In this document: piece by piece, positions 1 to 7,839 of the stretch
How positions within the stretch are numbered: position 1 is the first letter of the stretch
Layout: each line of letters opens with the position of its first letter
NCBI RefSeq assembly: GCF_965283645.1
Contig: NZ_CBDIPG010000001.1
Span: 3,782,001 to 3,846,000, forward strand
Direction of reading: 5' to 3'
Source of the DNA: Kordia sp965283645
GTDB taxonomy: Bacteria; Bacteroidota; Bacteroidia; Flavobacteriales; Flavobacteriaceae
DNA length: 64,000 nt
Notes under the pieces: model-generated
Seen by the model: the letters and a program-made list of their open reading frames with translations, nothing else
Databases searched by the model: none
What the model was told of the DNA's origin: nothing
Made by a program: the position numbers and the translations under genes

Positions 1-1
1 G

Positions 2-430
2 TATGCACGCATCTACGCGGAAGCGAAACAACAAAAAGGCGAAACACTAACTTCAGAAGATGTATTGCCAATTGCAAAAGGACAATTGCGTTTAGAATGC
101 AAAGCGTCAGGAAATCCAATATTAATTTGCGATACCGACATCCTTGAAACACTAACCTATGCACGTATATATTATCCTAAATTTGAAAGCGAAACACTCA
201 AAAAATATGTGCTAAAAAATAATGCAAATTTATATTTTTTAACTTATATTGATGTGCCTTGGAAAGCAGATGGAATTCGAGATTTGCCCAACAAAAGAGA
301 AACTGCATTTTTAGAATTTCAAGCAACCTTAAAAAACTATAACCAACCATACATGTTGCTCACAGGAAATCCTATGGTACGATTTCAAAAAGCTGTTACA
401 GCAATAGACAAACTACTAGAAAACTATTGA
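2..430 (+). CDS. NadR-like ATP-binding kinase, C-terminal part (cut by window edge)
   Basis: The frame is open from the first bases, so the real start lies upstream. The visible 142 residues contain a short hydrophobic strand ending in CDTD, then YFLTYIDVPW and a downstream RxLPNKRE segment. This matches the C-terminal half of the AAA_28 kinase domain found in NadR and related nicotinamide riboside kinases, where a YLL-x-D-x-PW strand follows a conserved acidic strand. In that family the domain phosphorylates nicotinamide riboside in NAD salvage. The P-loop would lie outside the window, so the substrate is inferred only from similarity. The stop codon overlaps the start of the next gene by four bases, which suggests translational coupling. 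Confidence 0.7.
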   Translation, partial: YARIYAEAKQQKGETLTSEDVLPIAKGQLRLECKASGNPILICDTDILETLTYARIYYPKFESETLKKYVLKNNANLYFLTYIDVPWKADGIRDLPNKRETAFLEFQATLKNYNQPYMLLTGNPMVRFQKAVTAIDKLLENY

Positions 431-1974
431 AATTCTCAGACAAACACATTCAACAAATAGAAGCAAAAGGACTTACAGTGCTTCAAGTGGAAGAACAAAT
501 AAATAAGTTTGGCAGAAAAATTCCATATGTAGATATTACTGAACATGCAAGTATAGATCGTGGAATTCTAAAACTAGATCAAACTGCCGAAACAACGTAT
601 GTGAGGATCTATGAAAAAGAACATGAAAAACTAGATATTCTAAAATTTACGCCAGCTTCCGGAGCGGCAACGCGTATGTTTAAGTTTCTATACAAATTCT
701 TAGATACATACAATCCAAAAAAAGATTCCATTAATTCATATATCAATAAAGAAAAAGCACCTGAAATCCGATTATTTTTCATTGGTTCAGAAAAATTGCC
801 TTTTTACGATGATGTTTTGAAATTTATGAATAAAACGGAATTAGATCGTATCAAAAATGGAGATATTTTTAACTATGACTTTGCTCGAACTTTAGTAGCA
901 GAAGCAGGATTAAATTACGGAAACTACCCAAAAGGATTACTGCCTTTTCACAAATACAAAAATCACACATCTACACCTTTTCAAGAACACTTATTTGAAG
1001 CTGCAAGCTATGCGTGTCAAAATGGAAAATCGAAACTTCATTTTACAATATCACAACAGCACTATGATAAATTTATCAAAAAAGAACAGGAAATAATAAA
1101 TCATATAGAAGGAAAAACGAAGTGTACATTTGAAATTTCATATTCCTATCAATCTGAAAGTACAGATACAATAGCTGTTGATTTGAAAAACAGACCTATT
1201 TTAGATACTAATGGCGAATTAGTATTCAGACCTGGCGGACATGGCGCTTTAATAGAAAACTTAAACGCAATTGATGCCGATTTAATCTTCATTAAAAACA
1301 TTGATAATGTAGTAGTAAATACATATGAGGATGAAATTTCGCGTCATAAAAAGATTTTAGGTGGAAAGCTCATTGAGTTGCAACAAAAGGCATTTAAATT
1401 TATAGAAATGCTTCACAATGGCGTTTCTGATGAAGAACTTAATACTATTTTACACTTCCTTTTTGAAGCTTTAAATGTGCAAATCAGTGAAGAATTTGAA
1501 AAATATTCTCGAAAATATCAAATAGAATATCTCATCGAAAAACTAAACAGACCTATTCGTGTGTGTGGAATGGTAAAAAATGAAGGTGAACCTGGTGGCG
1601 GACCATTTTGGGTAAAACATGAAAATGGTTCAATTTCATTACAAATAGTAGAATCTGCACAAATAGATCGAAAAAACGATTACCATCAAAGTATCTTAAA
1701 AAAATCAACGCATTTCAATCCTGTAGATATTGTTTGCGGTGTAAAAGATTATCAAGGAAACAAATACAATTTAACACAATTCATTGATAAAAAATCATAC
1801 TTCATCGCTTCAAAATCGAAAAGTGGTAAAAAAATAAAAGCCTTAGAATTGCCAGGCTTGTGGAATGGTGCAATGGCGTTTTGGAACACAATTTTTATTG
1901 AAGTTCCATTAGTTACATTCAATCCTGTAAAAACCATCAACGACTTATTAAAACCAACACATCAAATAAAATAG
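427..1974 (+). CDS. DUF4301 family protein
   Basis: A 515-residue soluble protein with no signal peptide or membrane segment. Its N-terminal PASGAATRMFKFL segment and the RPGGHGALIENLN segment near residue 275 are the hallmarks of DUF4301, a family common in Bacteroidota whose nucleotide-sugar-transferase-like motifs are suggestive but whose function is not established. A second glycine-rich patch, GEPGGGPFW, lies near residue 390. The start is a TTG at 427 overlapping the upstream TGA stop (TTGA). No better ATG is near, and the family normally begins with a similar charged helix, so the overlapping TTG is preferred. It probably forms an operon with the NadR-like kinase. No terminator hairpin is obvious after the stop. 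Confidence 0.8.
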   Translation: MKFSDKHIQQIEAKGLTVLQVEEQINKFGRKIPYVDITEHASIDRGILKLDQTAETTYVRIYEKEHEKLDILKFTPASGAATRMFKFLYKFLDTYNPKKDSINSYINKEKAPEIRLFFIGSEKLPFYDDVLKFMNKTELDRIKNGDIFNYDFARTLVAEAGLNYGNYPKGLLPFHKYKNHTSTPFQEHLFEAASYACQNGKSKLHFTISQQHYDKFIKKEQEIINHIEGKTKCTFEISYSYQSESTDTIAVDLKNRPILDTNGELVFRPGGHGALIENLNAIDADLIFIKNIDNVVVNTYEDEISRHKKILGGKLIELQQKAFKFIEMLHNGVSDEELNTILHFLFEALNVQISEEFEKYSRKYQIEYLIEKLNRPIRVCGMVKNEGEPGGGPFWVKHENGSISLQIVESAQIDRKNDYHQSILKKSTHFNPVDIVCGVKDYQGNKYNLTQFIDKKSYFIASKSKSGKKIKALELPGLWNGAMAFWNTIFIEVPLVTFNPVKTINDLLKPTHQIK

Positions 1975-2002
1975 CGCAACCGAAAAGTAAACTGTTTTTT
2001 AA

Positions 2003-2027
2003 ATCTCGACTGCGCTCAATTTGATAT
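2003..2027. repeat. Short dispersed repeat of the CTCGACT-GCGCTCAAT type
   Basis: The motif ATCTCGACTGCGCTCAATTT resembles, in the opposite orientation, segments at 23433-23453 (TTTCGAGCGAAGTCGAGAT) and 23551-23574 (CATTGAGCAGAGTCGAAATG). All three lie between genes. Such CGA-GCG-AAGTCGAGA repeats are familiar in flavobacterial intergenic DNA. Their function is unknown. Confidence 0.5.
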
Positions 2028-2048
2028 TTGTACTAAACTATATTCTCT

Positions 2049-2309
2049 TTAAAAAGTACATGGATTACCATTTCCATCTTGTCCATTTCCGATAGTATGT
2101 GTACAACGAATAGCTTCCGTAAGTTTAATAGGTTCTGTGACGGTTTGGCACGTATTCATATCTGAAATAATACACGGATTCTCAGTCAGTCGTATTGGAA
2201 TATTTCCTCCAACGGCAATATTTCCCCCAAAAATTGCATTAGGATTTGATAAATTTGAAATTTGAGTTGTTTTTAACATCAGTTTTTTTTGAAAATTTTG
2301 TTTTTTCAT
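2049..2309 (-). CDS. Lanthipeptide-like RiPP precursor peptide
   Basis: An 86-residue peptide. Residues 1-20 are basic and carry KKLMLKTTQISNL, which resembles the L-x-L-K/N-K-x-x-I-S-x-L leader signature of Bacteroidota class I lanthipeptide precursors. A Gly-Gly pair follows (IFGGN), and the C-terminal half is rich in Thr, Ser and Cys (four Cys), as expected for a modifiable core. No LanB dehydratase or LanC cyclase gene is in the window, so modification would have to occur in trans. Two related precursors lie at 5244 and 5635 on the opposite strand. The family call rests on the leader pattern; the product is unknown. Confidence 0.6.
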   Translation of the reverse strand: MKKQNFQKKLMLKTTQISNLSNPNAIFGGNIAVGGNIPIRLTENPCIISDMNTCQTVTEPIKLTEAIRCTHTIGNGQDGNGNPCTF

Positions 2310-2499
2310 AATTAAAATATTTTGGTTATGTATTAAAAGTACTGATTTTCAGTATATAAAAATGTTAAAAAGAAATTTTTCCTACAACATGTGTGTAATT
2401 TCAATAAAGTTATAATTGAAATAAATGAATTAGATATTGTGTAATAAATGTTTAAAAAAAACAATGCAGAATTCAAAAAACTAAATTACTTTTGCACCA

Positions 2500-2586
2500 T
2501 CTCAAAGGGGTGCAATTTGAATCATATTCAAAACGCTGAGATTATACCCAATGAACCTGGGCAGGTAATGCTGCCAAGGGACAAAC
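2500..2586 (+). promoter_or_regulatory. TPP riboswitch (THI element)
   Basis: The conserved THI-box blocks occur in order: AAAGGGGTGC, a small stem (TTTGAAT-cat-ATTCAAA), then CTGAGATTATACCC, GAACCTG, GCAGGTAATGCTGCC and AGGGA. These are the thiamine-pyrophosphate-binding core of the TPP riboswitch. It lies about 115 bases upstream of, and in the same direction as, the TonB-dependent receptor at 2703. A small hairpin (GACAG-tcatagt-CTGTC, 2618-2634) follows and may be part of the expression platform, but it has no clear U-tract, so translational or another control mode is possible. Confidence 0.93.
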
Positions 2587-2702
2587 TAAAGCTTTCCTTA
2601 GAAAGGTTTGGTATGCCGACAGTCATAGTCTGTCAAAAATAATTTATTAATTTTAATCAAGAATAATTACCCCTTTTATTCGTAACAAAACGTATTACGA
2701 AT

Positions 2703-5090
2703 ATGAAGAATTTATTCGCTTTTTTATGCCTTTTTGTACTCTCAGTCAGTATGCAGGCGCAGAATTTTACACTATCAGGAACCATCTCAGATGAATCAGG
2801 ACAACCAGTGTCTGGTGCCACTGTTTTGGTAAAAGGAACAACCAACGGAACCGTTTCTGATATTGATGGAAAGTATGCTTTAAAACTTTCCAATGGAACA
2901 TACACTATTACAGTACGTATGCTTTCACAACCTATTGAAAAAACAGTAACTATTACAAAAGATACTGTTGTAAACTTTACATTTGGCGCAGAAAATGAAG
3001 CCTTGGACGCTGTATTAATTTCGGCTGTTCGTGTAAATGCCGATTCTCCAATTACGTATTCAAATCTTGAAAAAGAAGAAATTGAAAAACGAAATCTTGG
3101 ACAAGACATTCCAGTTTTAATGAACTTTATGCCTTCTGTAGTTACAACGTCTGATGCTGGAGCTGGTGTTGGATACACAGGAATTCGTGTGCGTGGTAGT
3201 GATGCTTCACGTGTAAATGTTACCATTAACGGAATTCCGTTTAATGATGCAGAAAGTCAAGGGACATTTTGGGTAAATTTACCAGATATGGCTTCGTCTA
3301 CAGAAAGCATTCAGTTGCAACGTGGAGTTGGAACATCTACAAACGGTTCAGGAGCTTTTGGAGCAAGTTTAAGTTTGTTAACAGATGCAACTTCTGAAAA
3401 AGCAAACGGAGAAATTTCAAACACATTTGGAAGTTTCAATACAAGAAAACACACCGTAAAATTTAGTACAGGAAAACTAAATGACAACTTTGAGTTGGCA
3501 GGTCGTTTATCTAAAATAAAATCTGACGGATATATTGATCGTGCAAGTTCAGACTTAAGCTCGTACTTTTTGCAAGCTTCATTTGTAGATGAAAATACCT
3601 TACTAAAAGCACTGGCTTTTGGCGGACATGAAATTACATATCAAGCTTGGAATGGAATTGATGAAACAACATTACGTGAAAACAGAACATTCAATCCTTC
3701 AGGACAATATACAGACGAAAATGGAAATGTGCGTTTTCATGACAATGAAGTTGATAACTACAGACAAGATCACTATCAATTTCACTGGAATCAAAAACTT
3801 TCAGAAAACTGGACAACAAATCTAGGTTTAAACTATACAGAAGGAAGAGGTTTCTTTGAGCAATATAAAGAAGATGAGCCTTTTGCTGAATATGGTTTTG
3901 AAGAAATTGTAATGAACGGAACTACAATTAATGAAACAGATTTAATTCGTAGACGTTGGTTAGATAATGATTTTTATGTGGTAAATGCAAATGCAAACTA
4001 CAAAAAAGGCAGTCTTGATATGGATTTTGGTGCGTTTTTAGGAATCTATGATGGAGATCATTTTGGAGAAGTAATTTGGGCGCGTTTTGCAAGTGATAGC
4101 GAAATTAGAGATCGTTATTACGAAGGAAATGCAAAGAAAAACGAACTCAGTTTCTTTACAAAAGCGACAATTCGTGTAAACGACAAAGTAAGCTTATTTG
4201 GTGATTTACAATTACGTACCGTAAGTTACAAAACGACAGGAATAAACTCTGATTTAGTGGCATTTAACATTGATGAAGATTTTACATTCTTCAATCCAAA
4301 AGCTGGGATTAATTACAGAATGAATTCTAGCAATAGCTTATACTTTTCGTATGCAAGAGCAAACAGAGAGCCAAACCGAAGCGATTTTGAAAACAACAAT
4401 GCTGTAAAACCAGAACAATTAGACGACTTTGAATTGGGTTGGCGTTGGAAAGGCGAAAACTTTACGGTAAATACAAACGCATATTATATGTTGTACAACG
4501 ATCAATTAGTATTAACAGGCGCGTTGGACGATACAGGAACACCTTTGCGTACCAATAGTGGTAAAAGTTACCGTTTAGGTTTAGAAATTGATGCTTCAAT
4601 AAAACTAAGCGAGCAACTAACAGTACGTCCAAATGTGGCAATAAGTACGAATAAAAACAAAGACTTCGTAACATCTAAAGATGGAAGTTTGGTAAATTTA
4701 GGAAATACAAATATTTCTTTTTCACCAGATTTCGTAGCAGGAAATATCTTAACATATGTGCCATCTGACGACTTTCAAGTATCTTTATTGTCTAAATATG
4801 TTGGAGAACAATACATGGGAAATATTGATTCGGATGTGTCAAAATTAGACAGTTATTTCATCAACGATTTAAATTTAACATACGAAATCAAAGTAAATTC
4901 AATTTTTGAATCGATTACTTTTTCAGGATTGATAAATAATATTTTTGGTGTAGAATATGTGTCAAATGGATACTTTTTTACGTTTGATGATACTTGGACA
5001 AACCCAGGAACGACAATAACTCAAGAAGGCGCTGGATTTTATCCGCAAGCTACCAGAAATTTTTTAGTAGGGATGACCTTGAAATTCTAG
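2703..5090 (+). CDS. TonB-dependent receptor, probably for thiamine or a related compound
   Basis: A 795-residue outer-membrane receptor. Residues 1-20 form a signal peptide ending in AQA-like residues (SMQAQN). Residues 22-100 are a CarboxypepD-reg beta-sandwich (LSGTISDESGQPV). A plug domain follows (residues 120-235, with TGIRVRGSDASRVNV), then a 22-strand-type barrel ending in the terminal phenylalanine FLVGMTLKF. Such proteins take up scarce ligands with energy from TonB-ExbBD. The upstream TPP riboswitch strongly suggests that the ligand is thiamine, its phosphate or a precursor, and that expression falls when TPP is plentiful. It is transcribed alone: a strong terminator follows at 5112. 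Confidence 0.9.
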   Translation: MKNLFAFLCLFVLSVSMQAQNFTLSGTISDESGQPVSGATVLVKGTTNGTVSDIDGKYALKLSNGTYTITVRMLSQPIEKTVTITKDTVVNFTFGAENEALDAVLISAVRVNADSPITYSNLEKEEIEKRNLGQDIPVLMNFMPSVVTTSDAGAGVGYTGIRVRGSDASRVNVTINGIPFNDAESQGTFWVNLPDMASSTESIQLQRGVGTSTNGSGAFGASLSLLTDATSEKANGEISNTFGSFNTRKHTVKFSTGKLNDNFELAGRLSKIKSDGYIDRASSDLSSYFLQASFVDENTLLKALAFGGHEITYQAWNGIDETTLRENRTFNPSGQYTDENGNVRFHDNEVDNYRQDHYQFHWNQKLSENWTTNLGLNYTEGRGFFEQYKEDEPFAEYGFEEIVMNGTTINETDLIRRRWLDNDFYVVNANANYKKGSLDMDFGAFLGIYDGDHFGEVIWARFASDSEIRDRYYEGNAKKNELSFFTKATIRVNDKVSLFGDLQLRTVSYKTTGINSDLVAFNIDEDFTFFNPKAGINYRMNSSNSLYFSYARANREPNRSDFENNNAVKPEQLDDFELGWRWKGENFTVNTNAYYMLYNDQLVLTGALDDTGTPLRTNSGKSYRLGLEIDASIKLSEQLTVRPNVAISTNKNKDFVTSKDGSLVNLGNTNISFSPDFVAGNILTYVPSDDFQVSLLSKYVGEQYMGNIDSDVSKLDSYFINDLNLTYEIKVNSIFESITFSGLINNIFGVEYVSNGYFFTFDDTWTNPGTTITQEGAGFYPQATRNFLVGMTLKF

Positions 5091-5111
5091 AAAAACACAA
5101 TCATATAAACT

Positions 5112-5143
5112 ATAAAAGCGACTTGAAAGAGTCGCTTTTTTTA
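5112..5143 (+). terminator. Rho-independent terminator of the TonB-dependent receptor gene
   Basis: The stem AAAGCGACT pairs with AGTCGCTTT around a TGAAAG loop, followed by a run of T. The same hairpin core, including the loop, is repeated exactly at 5873-5898 after the frameshifted precursor gene. Confidence 0.9.
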
Positions 5144-5243
5144 TACGTAAATGTAACGATATATATAAATCACGACTAGCCTTTATTTGAATGTTCAAAA
5201 AATGAAAGTAGCTTTATTCCATTAACTTTAAAATATAGAAAAA

Positions 5244-5477
5244 ATGAAAAAAAAGTCAATTAAAAATTTATCGTTAAACAAGATAAAAGTATCCAAAATC
5301 AATTCGCCAAAAGAGATTGTAGGAGCAACAACAGGACCTTGTGTAGTTACTACTTACATCATAAGTCGAGTAGCTTGTTCATATATAGCAGGATCTTGTG
5401 GTTGTCCGCCACCGCCATCGGACAATTGTGATCATACCAGAGGTTGTCCATCATGGAATGTTGCTTGTAATCAGTAA
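5244..5477 (+). CDS. Lanthipeptide-like cysteine-rich RiPP precursor peptide
   Basis: A 77-residue peptide with a basic leader (MKKKSIKNLSLNKIKVSKI) matching the Bacteroidota class I lanthipeptide leader pattern L-x-L-N-K-x-x-x-S-K-I. The C-terminal part holds seven cysteines, several Ser/Thr, a CGCPPPPSDNC stretch and the ending RGCPSWNVACNQ. The latter recurs in the neighbour at 5635 (RGCSSWNVAC), so the two are paralogues. Leader removal near the VGATTG segment is plausible but not certain. It is followed by its own terminator at 5488. No modification enzyme is adjacent. The start is the only ATG that includes the complete leader. Confidence 0.7.
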   Translation: MKKKSIKNLSLNKIKVSKINSPKEIVGATTGPCVVTTYIISRVACSYIAGSCGCPPPPSDNCDHTRGCPSWNVACNQ

Positions 5478-5487
5478 TAAAGGGGAT

Positions 5488-5531
5488 AAAGAGTGACTTT
5501 TCAAAAGCGTTTTTGGGAGTCACTTTTTTTA
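5488..5531 (+). terminator. Rho-independent terminator of the first precursor gene
   Basis: AGTGACT (5492-5498) pairs with AGTCACT (5518-5524), followed by seven T residues. The loop is about 19 bases. Confidence 0.8.
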
Positions 5532-5634
5532 TGGAAAAAAATATAAGAAATTCATAAATCCCGAGAACTGTTTATTGGATGATACTTGAGAATCTTATAG
5601 CTGTAAAATTATTAACTATCAAAAACGTATTACA

Positions 5635-5864
5635 ATGAAAAAAAAGAAATTTAAAATTTAACATTAAATAAAATAAACATCTCAAGGATAGATGATGTAG
5701 AAAAGGTAAAAGGAGGAGATACTGCTACTATTAGTACAATACCAATCACGACAGGGTTAACAAGTCAATTAGTTTGTTCATTTGTTGGTTTATGTGAGTC
5801 AGCTCCAGAGCCAGGAGATCCTGATAACTCAAGAGGTTGTTCTTCTTGGAATGTAGCTTGTTAA
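5635..5864 (+). pseudogene. Frameshifted paralogue of the lanthipeptide-like precursor
   Basis: From ATG 5635 the frame reads MKKKKFKI and stops at 5659. One base further along, an open frame begins at 5655 and runs to a stop at 5862: it gives LTLNKINISRI, a Gly-Gly (KVKGGDT), a Ser/Thr/Cys segment and the ending RGCSSWNVAC. Aligned with the intact neighbour (MKKKSIKNLSLNKIKVSKI), a single extra A in the A-run at 5653-5656 would restore one complete 76-residue precursor. The shifted frame has no start codon of its own before the leader. The case is either a recent one-base deletion, a sequencing error in a homopolymer, or a deliberate slip. What is seen is the frameshift; its cause is not known. 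Confidence 0.8.
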
Positions 5865-5869
5865 AAACA

Positions 5870-5899
5870 AAGAAAAGCGACTTGAAAGAGTCGCTTTTA
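5870..5899 (+). terminator. Rho-independent terminator, copy of the one at 5112
   Basis: AAAAGCGACT pairs with AGTCGCTTTT around the loop TGAAAG, identical over the stem and loop to the terminator at 5112-5143. The T-run here is shorter. Confidence 0.8.
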
Positions 5900-5943
5900 T
5901 AGTTTATATATTAGTTAGAATATCTCAATACTATGTCTATATC

Positions 5944-6387
5944 TTAATTATTCGAAACCGTTAATACATTACCAGATTTAGAAATACGATAATTAACCAT
6001 CGGAAAACTATCTGCGCCTTCAACAGGATTTAGTAACTGACCATTTGCCAAGCTGTATTCATAATCTTCACAGTCGCACATTGCCAATACGCCATTAATT
6101 TCCATAGTTGAACAACTACTTGGAATATGATTTGGGCAACTTGCTTCCCAAGCTAAAAATTGATCTCCAGATAAATTAAACACAAAAAAGCCACGAACGC
6201 CGCCGCCATTTCCAATATATGTAGATCCGCCAGCGAAACTCAAATTATCAAATTGTGGTAAATTTAAATTTATCTGAAATTGAACCAAAGCATTTGGTAT
6301 GTAAGGATTGCTGTTAATTCCTCCATCATCATTGTTACAAGAAAGGAAAGTTGTGAGTACACAACATAAAATCAAGAAACGTTTCAT
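5944..6387 (-). CDS. Rieske-like lipoprotein with altered cluster ligands
   Basis: A 147-residue protein with a lipoprotein signal (lipobox FLSC, Cys17). The C-terminal half follows the layout of a Rieske fold: a CPNH motif, then CDCEDYEY, the small-strand motif YSLANGQLL and the PMVNYRIS ending. In true Rieske [2Fe-2S] proteins the ligands are C-x-H and C-x-x-H. Here the first motif is C-x-x-H and the second has Glu where the second His should be, so a standard cluster is unlikely. Four Cys remain (CPNHIPSSC and CDC). It is probably anchored in the outer membrane or facing the periplasm. The role is unknown. Confidence 0.65.
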   Translation of the reverse strand: MKRFLILCCVLTTFLSCNNDDGGINSNPYIPNALVQFQINLNLPQFDNLSFAGGSTYIGNGGGVRGFFVFNLSGDQFLAWEASCPNHIPSSCSTMEINGVLAMCDCEDYEYSLANGQLLNPVEGADSFPMVNYRISKSGNVLTVSNN

Positions 6388-6553
6388 CTATTTGTATTAA
6401 ATTATATTTTTAATTAGGTTGTAAAAAAAGTCAAAAGCGAGTATTTGCAATATTATTTTTACATAACGTCAAGCAAGTGCAAAAATTACGTCTCGCAAGT
6501 TACATAAAATCATTTTTTAAAAATCACAATCGCAAGGACTTTAAATATTTTCT

Positions 6554-6595
6554 TATATTTGTATTTACAAAATCCCGTGTTCGATGGGATTTTTT
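6554..6595 (+). promoter_or_regulatory. Promoter -7 element and leader hairpin upstream of greA
   Basis: A TATATTTG element (6554-6561) fits the Bacteroidota sigma-A -7 consensus TAnnTTTG, though no clear -33 TTG is seen. About eight bases later comes AAAATCCC-gtgttcgat-GGGATTTTTT, a terminator-like hairpin (6569-6595). Both flanking genes point away from this spot, so the hairpin cannot terminate either. It would lie at the very start of the greA transcript. Confidence 0.5.
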
Positions 6596-6670
6596 GTGTT
6601 CTATAACTAAAAGCTTATCTACTTATATTATGGATTAGTTACATGTGAATAGATAGAAAACGAAGAAATT

Positions 6671-7150
6671 ATGAGTAAAGTATCTTATTATACACCAGAA
6701 GGATTAAAAAAATTAAGAGACGAGTTAGATCACTTAAAAAATGTTGAAAGGCTTAAAGCTTCTCAAGATATTGCTGAAGCACGTGACAAAGGCGATTTAA
6801 GTGAAAACGCAGAGTACGATGCGGCAAAAGAAGCACAAGGACTGTTAGAGATGCGAATTTCTAAAATGGAAGAAGTGTTGGCAGGTGCACGTATCATTGA
6901 TGAAAGTCAATTAGATACTTCAAAAGTATTAGTACTTTCTACAGCTCGTATCAAAAATACACTGAACGGAATGGAAATGACTTATACGTTAGTTGCTGAA
7001 AGTGAAGCTGACTTAGCGAATGGGAAAATTTCGGTAACGTCTCCAATTGGAAGAGGCCTATTAGGAAAATCTGTTGGAGAAATTGCTGAGGTAAAAGTGC
7101 CAAACGGAACAATGAACTTTGAAGTGCTCGAAATTACTAGAGGCGAATAA
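6671..7150 (+). CDS. greA: Transcription elongation factor GreA
   Basis: A 159-residue protein, the usual length for GreA. The N-terminal coiled-coil carries the acidic tip (DKGDLSENAEYDAAKE, near residues 37-52), whose Asp and Glu sit in the RNA polymerase secondary channel. The C-terminal FKBP-like domain ends with GRGLLGKSVGE and a VPNG strand. GreA rescues backtracked polymerase by stimulating cleavage of the nascent RNA. The ATG start gives the standard N-terminus (MSKVSYYTPEGLKKL). A terminator follows, so it is transcribed separately from the HIT gene. Confidence 0.97.
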   Translation: MSKVSYYTPEGLKKLRDELDHLKNVERLKASQDIAEARDKGDLSENAEYDAAKEAQGLLEMRISKMEEVLAGARIIDESQLDTSKVLVLSTARIKNTLNGMEMTYTLVAESEADLANGKISVTSPIGRGLLGKSVGEIAEVKVPNGTMNFEVLEITRGE

Positions 7151-7169
7151 AGAATCAAAACATAATCAT

Positions 7170-7207
7170 AAAAAATCCTTTCTTACATGTTAAAAAAGGA
7201 TTTTTTT
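7170..7207 (+). terminator. Terminator after greA
   Basis: AAAAATCCTTT pairs with AAAGGATTTTT around a short loop, followed by a T-run. Confidence 0.8.
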
Positions 7208-7258
7208 GCATTTATACAAAGAACTTTTTTATCTTAGAACCACATAAAATTACTGCCC

Positions 7259-7651
7259 ATGCCTTCGATCTTCACTAAAATAATAAATGGAGAAATTCCA
7301 TCATACAAAATCATAGAAGATGAAAACTATTTTGCGTTTTTAGATATCAATCCAAATACAGTTGGACATACATTGTGTATTCCAAAACAGGAAGTGGATA
7401 AAATATTTGATCTGTCGGAAGAAACATATATGGGCTTAATGCGTTTTTCGCGAAAAGTAGCCATTGCCATAGAAAAAGCAATTCCGTGTAAACGTGTTGG
7501 TATGACGGTTATTGGACTCGAAGTGCCACATACACATGTACATTTGATTCCGTTACAAAATATGCAAAGCATGGATTTTAGGAACAGTCAAAAATTAACT
7601 CCAGAAGAATTTCAAGAAATTGTAGCAAAGATTCGTGCTGAACTTTCGTAA
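7259..7651 (+). CDS. HIT family nucleotide-binding protein
   Basis: A 130-residue protein of the histidine-triad family. The triad HTHVH lies at residues 91-95, after a conserved alpha-beta core starting with FTKIINGEIP. HIT proteins hydrolyse nucleotide-phosphoramidates or dinucleoside polyphosphates through the middle histidine. The length and N-terminus fit the Hint/HinT branch, and in many Bacteroidota this gene follows greA as it does here. The exact substrate cannot be told from sequence. It has no signal peptide and is cytoplasmic. Confidence 0.95.
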   Translation: MPSIFTKIINGEIPSYKIIEDENYFAFLDINPNTVGHTLCIPKQEVDKIFDLSEETYMGLMRFSRKVAIAIEKAIPCKRVGMTVIGLEVPHTHVHLIPLQNMQSMDFRNSQKLTPEEFQEIVAKIRAELS

Positions 7652-7733
7652 TATAGTATGCTACATGTTAAATTTTAAATGTAAAAGTATTTCTTCCAAA
7701 CAATCAAAAAAGTATATCTAAGAGCAAACTTAT

Positions 7734-7835
7734 AAAGTCGAACTTTTTGAAAGCTATTGGCTTATTTATAAAAGAACATTCCGTTTTATTAATTGCGTCT
7801 TAAAATTACAACTGACTTTTATTTTTGTTAAGACT
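7734..7835. repeat. Left copy of a diverged direct repeat flanking the accessory island
   Basis: This segment shares blocks in the same order with 13367-13452: AAAGTCGAACTTTTTGA, then GAACATTCCGT, TTATTAATT and TTTTTGTTAAGACT. The copies differ by small gaps and substitutions. Together they bracket the response-regulator, kinase and hydrolase genes. Confidence 0.6.
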
Positions 7836-7839
7836 CTTA

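Noticed and set aside
2448..2642. A 64-codon open frame on the forward strand
   Set aside because: It runs through the TPP riboswitch, and its residues simply translate the conserved RNA blocks.
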